Shown here piece after piece: positions 6,065 to 9,309 of a stretch of 9,309 nucleotides of DNA. Made by a program: the position numbers and the translations under genes. Position 1 is the first letter of the stretch; every line of letters starts with the position of its first letter. A model generated the notes under the pieces. That model did not search any database. It worked only from the letters and a program-made list of their open reading frames with translations, and was not told the origin of the DNA. The stretch is from positions 1 to 9,309 of the forward strand of contig JAOZPL010000020.1 of the NCBI GenBank assembly GCA_029932795.1. The letters run 5' to 3'. The stretch comes from Candidatus Zixiibacteriota bacterium. GTDB lineage: Bacteria; Zixibacteria; MSB-5A5; GN15; FEB-12.

Positions 6065-6718
6065 TCAGGTAAAAAGACGCGGGTCAACTACCCGATGAAA
6101 GTTCTTGAAGTGAGTCTTAGCCACCTTTGTCAGGACTTCTACTCCATGAAGGCTGACGATTTTTCTTCCGGCTTCATCCACTTTAGCCGCTGCTCCGCGG
6201 GGCAGTTCAATACCGAACTTGTGGCTGAGCTTCTCCATCTCCCGGATAAAGGCAGCACGTGCCAGAATCGAGGCTGCCCCTACCTGAGGAATAGATTCGC
6301 CCCGGACCAGTTGCTTAAGGCAGATGTCCTGACCCCGCTCAAGCAGCGCCTGTTCAACCAGTTCCGTTTTGCCGAATTTGTCAGAGATCACCAGGTCCGC
6401 CGGATACTTGCCTGACACGTCCTCTATGGCACGCGCATGCCCCCAGGCAAGAAGCCGGTTGAGATTTCTGATCTTCATGTAATGTCTGTTATACTCTTCA
6501 GGATGAACAACAACAACAGCGTGCGGGAACTGTCGACGCAAGGTTTTGTCTATCTGAAGCAGTTTCCTGTCGGCGATAAGCTTGGAATCTCGAACACCCA
6601 TCTCGCTCAGGCGCGGTACCTCTGCCTTGTCAGCCAGAAAAGCCGCCACTACCAGAGGGCCGAAGAAATCCCCCTTGCCTGACTCATCAACACCGATTAT
6701 CCGCGATAGCGTGTCCAA
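6065..6718 (-). CDS. rnhC: Ribonuclease H of the HIII type, lacking the N-terminal substrate-binding domain
   Basis: The enzyme cleaves the RNA strand of RNA:DNA hybrids in the cytoplasm. VDESGKGDFFGPLV (10-23) is the HIII signature; HII proteins read differently here. The DEDE active site can be placed at D11, E12, D113 (in ISDKFGK) and E141 (in RGESIPQVGAASILARA). A glutamate at the fourth position, not aspartate, is characteristic of HIII. At 217 aa it is about 90 residues shorter than ordinary HIII, because the catalytic core starts at residue 7 and the TBP-like N-terminal domain is absent. There is no room upstream, since efp ends 3 nt before the start. The only suitable start codon is TTG (6718-6716), with a poor Shine-Dalgarno, so translation is probably coupled to efp. 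It ends next to a strong terminator. A tighter name than RNase HIII-like may be safer. Confidence 0.88.
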   Translation of the reverse strand: MDTLSRIIGVDESGKGDFFGPLVVAAFLADKAEVPRLSEMGVRDSKLIADRKLLQIDKTLRRQFPHAVVVVHPEEYNRHYMKIRNLNRLLAWGHARAIEDVSGKYPADLVISDKFGKTELVEQALLERGQDICLKQLVRGESIPQVGAASILARAAFIREMEKLSHKFGIELPRGAAAKVDEAGRKIVSLHGVEVLTKVAKTHFKNFHRVVDPRLFT

Positions 6719-6721
6719 CCG

Positions 6722-7282
6722 TCAGTTGGCCCGTTCTATGTATTCGCCGGTTCGTGTATCCACCTTGACTTTGTCCCCTTCTTTCACGAATGGCGGTACC
6801 TTAACCTCCAGACCGGTTTGCAGCTTGGCCGGTTTGGTGACATTCGACACGGTGTCACCACGCACAGCAGGTTCCGTCTGAACCACCTCCAGAACGACTG
6901 AGGTTGGCAGGTCAACTGCTATAGCCTCATTATCAAGGAAGAGGATCGGATATTCACGGTTTTCCAGAAGGTACCACCTTGCCGAACCAAGGTTATTCAT
7001 CGGTATTGTAATTTGATCAAAAGTTGTCGAGTCCATAAACGCATACTCGCCGCTGCTTTCGTAGAGGTATTGCATTTTTCGGTTATCAAGGTCAGGCGGT
7101 TTGAAAATATCTTTGGATGAGAACACCTTTTCAATCACCGCCCCCGTCTTTATATGTTTTAGTTTGGTGCGAACGTTGGCTTTACCGCGACCCATCTTGA
7201 AGTGCTGGAATTCAACCACATAATAGGGTTGATCATCAACCAGAATAGGCAAGCCTCTCCTGAAATCTGAGACTGTATACAT
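6722..7282 (-). CDS. efp: Translation elongation factor P
   Basis: EF-P binds between the ribosomal P and E sites and relieves stalling at runs of proline. The 186-residue protein has the normal three beta-barrel length. The N-terminal KOW-like domain opens MYTVSDFRRGLPILVDDQPY and contains the tip loop FKMGRGKANVRTKL (28-41). The middle domain contains FMDSTTFDQITI. The C-terminal OB domain ends VKVPPFVKEGDKVKVDTRTG plus EYIERAN, the usual EF-P signature. The tip residue is Arg32 (KMGRG) where E. coli has the beta-lysylated Lys34 (KPGKG). The loop also lacks the SGRN form of the rhamnosylated Pseudomonas type. The ATG has an excellent Shine-Dalgarno, GGAGG, 4 nt upstream. It follows the kinase gene by 57 nt and precedes rnhC by 3 nt. 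Confidence 0.97.
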   Translation of the reverse strand: MYTVSDFRRGLPILVDDQPYYVVEFQHFKMGRGKANVRTKLKHIKTGAVIEKVFSSKDIFKPPDLDNRKMQYLYESSGEYAFMDSTTFDQITIPMNNLGSARWYLLENREYPILFLDNEAIAVDLPTSVVLEVVQTEPAVRGDTVSNVTKPAKLQTGLEVKVPPFVKEGDKVKVDTRTGEYIERAN

Positions 7283-7305
7283 GCTTCCTCCGATATCCAG
7301 CCTTG

Positions 7306-7333
7306 AATATAGCTAAAAACAGGAATTGCCCAA
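7306..7333 (-). promoter_or_regulatory. Possible internal promoter for efp-rnhC
   Basis: In the kinase-efp gap the minus strand shows TTGGGC (7333-7328, three of six to the -35) and TATATT (7311-7306, five of six to the -10) with a 16-bp spacer. This is the same -10 and spacing as the rib promoter candidate. Initiation would fall near 7299, giving a short leader with the efp Shine-Dalgarno. Separate expression of a housekeeping factor from a kinase gene would make sense, but the -35 is weak. Confidence 0.35.
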
Positions 7334-7339
7334 ATGTTT

Positions 7340-9184
7340 TTACAACTGACCGGATATCTGAAGAGTTTCTCTTTCCAGTTGTCGTACCCGTGCCGATGGT
7401 AACAGAATGCGGAAGGTGGTACCTTTACCAAGTTCAGATTTGACCGTGATCTGTCCCTTGTGGAGATCGATGATTTTGCGGGTAAGCGGCAATCCGAGAC
7501 CGGTTCCCGAGGGTCGGGATGAGAAAAACGGTGTGAACACCTTTTTTAATTCGTCATCAGCAATGCCGCAACCGTGGTCTTCAACAACTATCAAAATACC
7601 GTTGTTCACTTCCGAAGATGAAATCCTGACAATGCCCTCCCGCTCCGAATAGGCTTGAATACTGTTATCAACAAGATTGGAGATTGCCTGTTTCAGAAGG
7701 GCTGCATCCGCTTCAATAGTCTGACATCCCTTATGGGAGAGAGAAAAATCGATCGTCTTACAATCTTCGCGTACCTGAAACGATGCCGTCACTTCTCTGA
7801 TTAGTTCATCTATCTTCACCGGAGATGGCCAGAAGGTTAGTGGCTGGGCAAAACTCAGAAAACGATGGATCAGGTTCTCCGCTTCATGAGTCTCCCGCAG
7901 AAGAGCCTCGATATTTTCTGTAGACTGGCTGTCACCGATCAGTTTCCGCTCCATCAGTTTCCCATAACCGCTGATTGCTCCCATCGAGTTTCGCAACTGA
8001 TGAGCCAGCCCGCCTGCCATCTCACCCAGTGCTACCATGCGGTCCTTCTGCTCCAACTCACTGCGGAGCCGAATAAGCTCGGTCAGATCGTTCAGCAGGA
8101 CTGAAACGCCGACCATTTGCCGAGTGTTGTCCCTGATGGGCGAGATCGAAACCCCTACAACTTTATCGTCGTTGTCCTGGACCTCCAGTGTGCACTCTCG
8201 ATAACCGTGGAAGACCTCATCATCCAGAGCCAGAGCGATTTGCTCCACTAATTGACCATAAGTGGAAAGCAAAGTGCAGTAGTCAGCTCCCACATAGTGT
8301 TCACTCTGTATCCTCAGTATCCTGCGAGCCGAATCATTAAGTGATAAAACCAGCCCCTGCCGGTCAAGTGTAATAATCCCGGAACTGCTCGAGGCCAGTA
8401 AGTACTCGTTAAACTGCTCCAGAGAATCCGCCCGGTTCTGTATCGAGGCGTTCAGTCGCATGAGTTCCGCCTCTTTCTGCTGAAGTCTCTCAATTACTTT
8501 CCTGTATTCGGCGACCACGGCCTCGGCCTCGTTCTCACCATCCTCGACCGTGCGTCCAACTCGTGCCGCCTGCTCCCGAATCTTGCGAAAAGGCGCGAAT
8601 ATGAAGCGTAAGAGCATTAGATAAACGAGAAACACAACAGCCAGTGATCCAAGGAATGCGATCAGCATCAATCGTCTGGAATCATCAAGATACGCCAGGT
8701 CAGGACGGTTTATCGACAGGATAAGAAGATTGTGTCCTGCCCCTACTCGCAGGGGATAAACATAAAAGTATTCATCTCCTTCTCCCCTGGCCAGCTCCTG
8801 AAAGTCGGCTGTCAACAGCTTTTCCGCCAACTGGGGAAGCTGACCGACTGGCAGACGGCTAGCAACGGATGCAAACCACCTCCGTCTGGCACCAGGGGAG
8901 TCATCGGATGGCTGCGAGGGCACGAGGATAATCTCGCTGAGGTTGTACCGCTCCGCCAACTCCTGCCGCCTTGACTCAGACAGGCCAGGCCAAGACGCTT
9001 CCTGTACAGCCCGGCTGATAGCCAGCCCGGCTGTCCGAAGGTACGCCGCTGCGTGATCATAGTTCGTGGAACGAGCCCTGAATATTATGTAATTCGAAAC
9101 GAAGTTTAGTGACAGTAGCAGACAGACAATAGCCAGAAACCCAAGATGGACCTCGGTTTCAAACCTGCTTCTTTTCCGGGACAT
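7340..9184 (-). CDS. Membrane-bound PAS sensor histidine kinase (AtoS/NtrY-like)
   Basis: This is a two-component sensor kinase. Numbering from ATG 9190 (616 aa), it has a membrane segment (about 16-37), an extracytoplasmic sensor region (38-170), a second membrane segment (173-198) and a charged helical HAMP-like linker (199-250). A PAS domain follows (255-370: GIITLDRQGLVLSLNDSARR). The DHp domain (380-450) has H-box GEMAGGLAHQLRN with phospho-accepting H397. The ATPase domain (490-598) has N-box SNLVDNSIQA (N505, N509), G1 DHGCGI, F-box FTPFFSS and G2 GTGLGLP. All catalytic boxes are present; Q398 replaces the usual Glu after the His. ATG 9184 is preferred over ATG 9190 because AGGT lies 6 nt before it but touches the upstream ATG. 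No response regulator lies beside it; efp follows. Confidence 0.95.
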   Translation of the reverse strand: MSRKRSRFETEVHLGFLAIVCLLLSLNFVSNYIIFRARSTNYDHAAAYLRTAGLAISRAVQEASWPGLSESRRQELAERYNLSEIILVPSQPSDDSPGARRRWFASVASRLPVGQLPQLAEKLLTADFQELARGEGDEYFYVYPLRVGAGHNLLILSINRPDLAYLDDSRRLMLIAFLGSLAVVFLVYLMLLRFIFAPFRKIREQAARVGRTVEDGENEAEAVVAEYRKVIERLQQKEAELMRLNASIQNRADSLEQFNEYLLASSSSGIITLDRQGLVLSLNDSARRILRIQSEHYVGADYCTLLSTYGQLVEQIALALDDEVFHGYRECTLEVQDNDDKVVGVSISPIRDNTRQMVGVSVLLNDLTELIRLRSELEQKDRMVALGEMAGGLAHQLRNSMGAISGYGKLMERKLIGDSQSTENIEALLRETHEAENLIHRFLSFAQPLTFWPSPVKIDELIREVTASFQVREDCKTIDFSLSHKGCQTIEADAALLKQAISNLVDNSIQAYSEREGIVRISSSEVNNGILIVVEDHGCGIADDELKKVFTPFFSSRPSGTGLGLPLTRKIIDLHKGQITVKSELGKGTTFRILLPSARVRQLERETLQISGQL

Positions 9185-9275
9185 AGCCATACCTGATTAA
9201 TCGGAATCGCCCGGAAAGAATTGAGAAATGGGTAGGAACTAACGGAGAAAGACAATATGGGCCAGATAGTAACCA

Positions 9276-9304
9276 ATTATCCGATCACCGTAGATAATTG
9301 CCAA
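9276..9304 (-). promoter_or_regulatory. Predicted sigma-70-type promoter of the kinase-efp-rnhC unit
   Basis: The minus strand carries TTGGCA (9304-9299, five of six to the -35) and GATAAT (9281-9276, five of six to the -10), separated by exactly 17 bp. Transcription would begin near 9269, giving an untranslated leader of about 80 nt before the kinase start. This is the best sigma-70-like match I found. It suggests the kinase is the first gene of its unit, so the 9191-9309 stretch is a promoter region and leader, not the end of another gene. Confidence 0.6.
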
Positions 9305-9309
9305 CATCG

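Noticed and set aside
9239..9309. A minus-strand open frame entering from the right edge and ending at 9239, possibly the tail of an upstream gene
   Set aside because: Only 22 codons are visible with no recognisable motif, and a stop-free run of this length is expected by chance. A good sigma-70-like promoter overlaps it, which argues for a non-coding leader.
9257..9309. A plus-strand open frame from an ATG at 9257 running off the right edge, with GGAG upstream
   Set aside because: Seventeen codons of unrecognised sequence with a loosely placed Shine-Dalgarno. A divergent gene is possible but cannot be supported from this window.

Overview
The window is bacterial, of moderate GC content and densely coded. 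It carries eight recognisable protein genes, one at the left edge only in part. The genes are a riboflavin-type operon, a membrane-anchored GAF protein, a small acidic lipoprotein, an RNase H of the HIII type, elongation factor P and a PAS sensor histidine kinase. A lipoprotein signal, an NtrY/AtoS-like two-membrane-segment kinase and a -24/-12 promoter point to a Gram-negative-type bacterium that uses sigma-54. An uncultured lineage of the FCB group (Zixibacteria-like) would fit, but this is a guess from gene content and style; no phylogenetic marker such as 16S is present.

Positions 1-3265 (minus strand) hold a riboflavin operon in the order ribD-ribE-ribBA-ribH. It is preceded by a sigma-70-like promoter and an FMN riboswitch with a readable terminator/antiterminator pair. 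The four genes overlap or nearly touch, which suggests translational coupling. Together they convert GTP and ribulose 5-phosphate to riboflavin. Only the first 25 codons of ribH are inside the window.

Positions 3345-5354 (minus) encode a 669-residue protein with three N-terminal membrane segments and three GAF-like domains but no recognisable output domain. A 279-bp divergent intergenic region (5355-5633) separates it from a small acidic lipoprotein on the plus strand (5634-5981). That region carries a very good sigma-54 promoter match facing the lipoprotein, plus several inverted and direct repeats. A strong bidirectional terminator hairpin at 6024-6048 closes both the lipoprotein gene and the convergent unit to its right.

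Positions 6065-9304 (minus) form a second unit, histidine kinase-efp-rnhC. It has a good sigma-70-like promoter at the right edge (TTGGCA-N17-GATAAT) and a weaker candidate just before efp. The RNase HIII lacks the usual N-terminal substrate-binding domain, and EF-P carries arginine at the tip position that is lysine in E. coli. No response regulator or sigma-54 activator gene is present, so the partner of the kinase and the activator of the sigma-54 promoter must lie elsewhere.

I found no rRNA, tRNA, CRISPR array, insertion sequence or prophage signal. The most interesting items are the riboswitch expression platform that runs right up to the ribD start codon, the sigma-54 promoter of the acidic lipoprotein, the output-less triple-GAF membrane protein, and the short RNase HIII.
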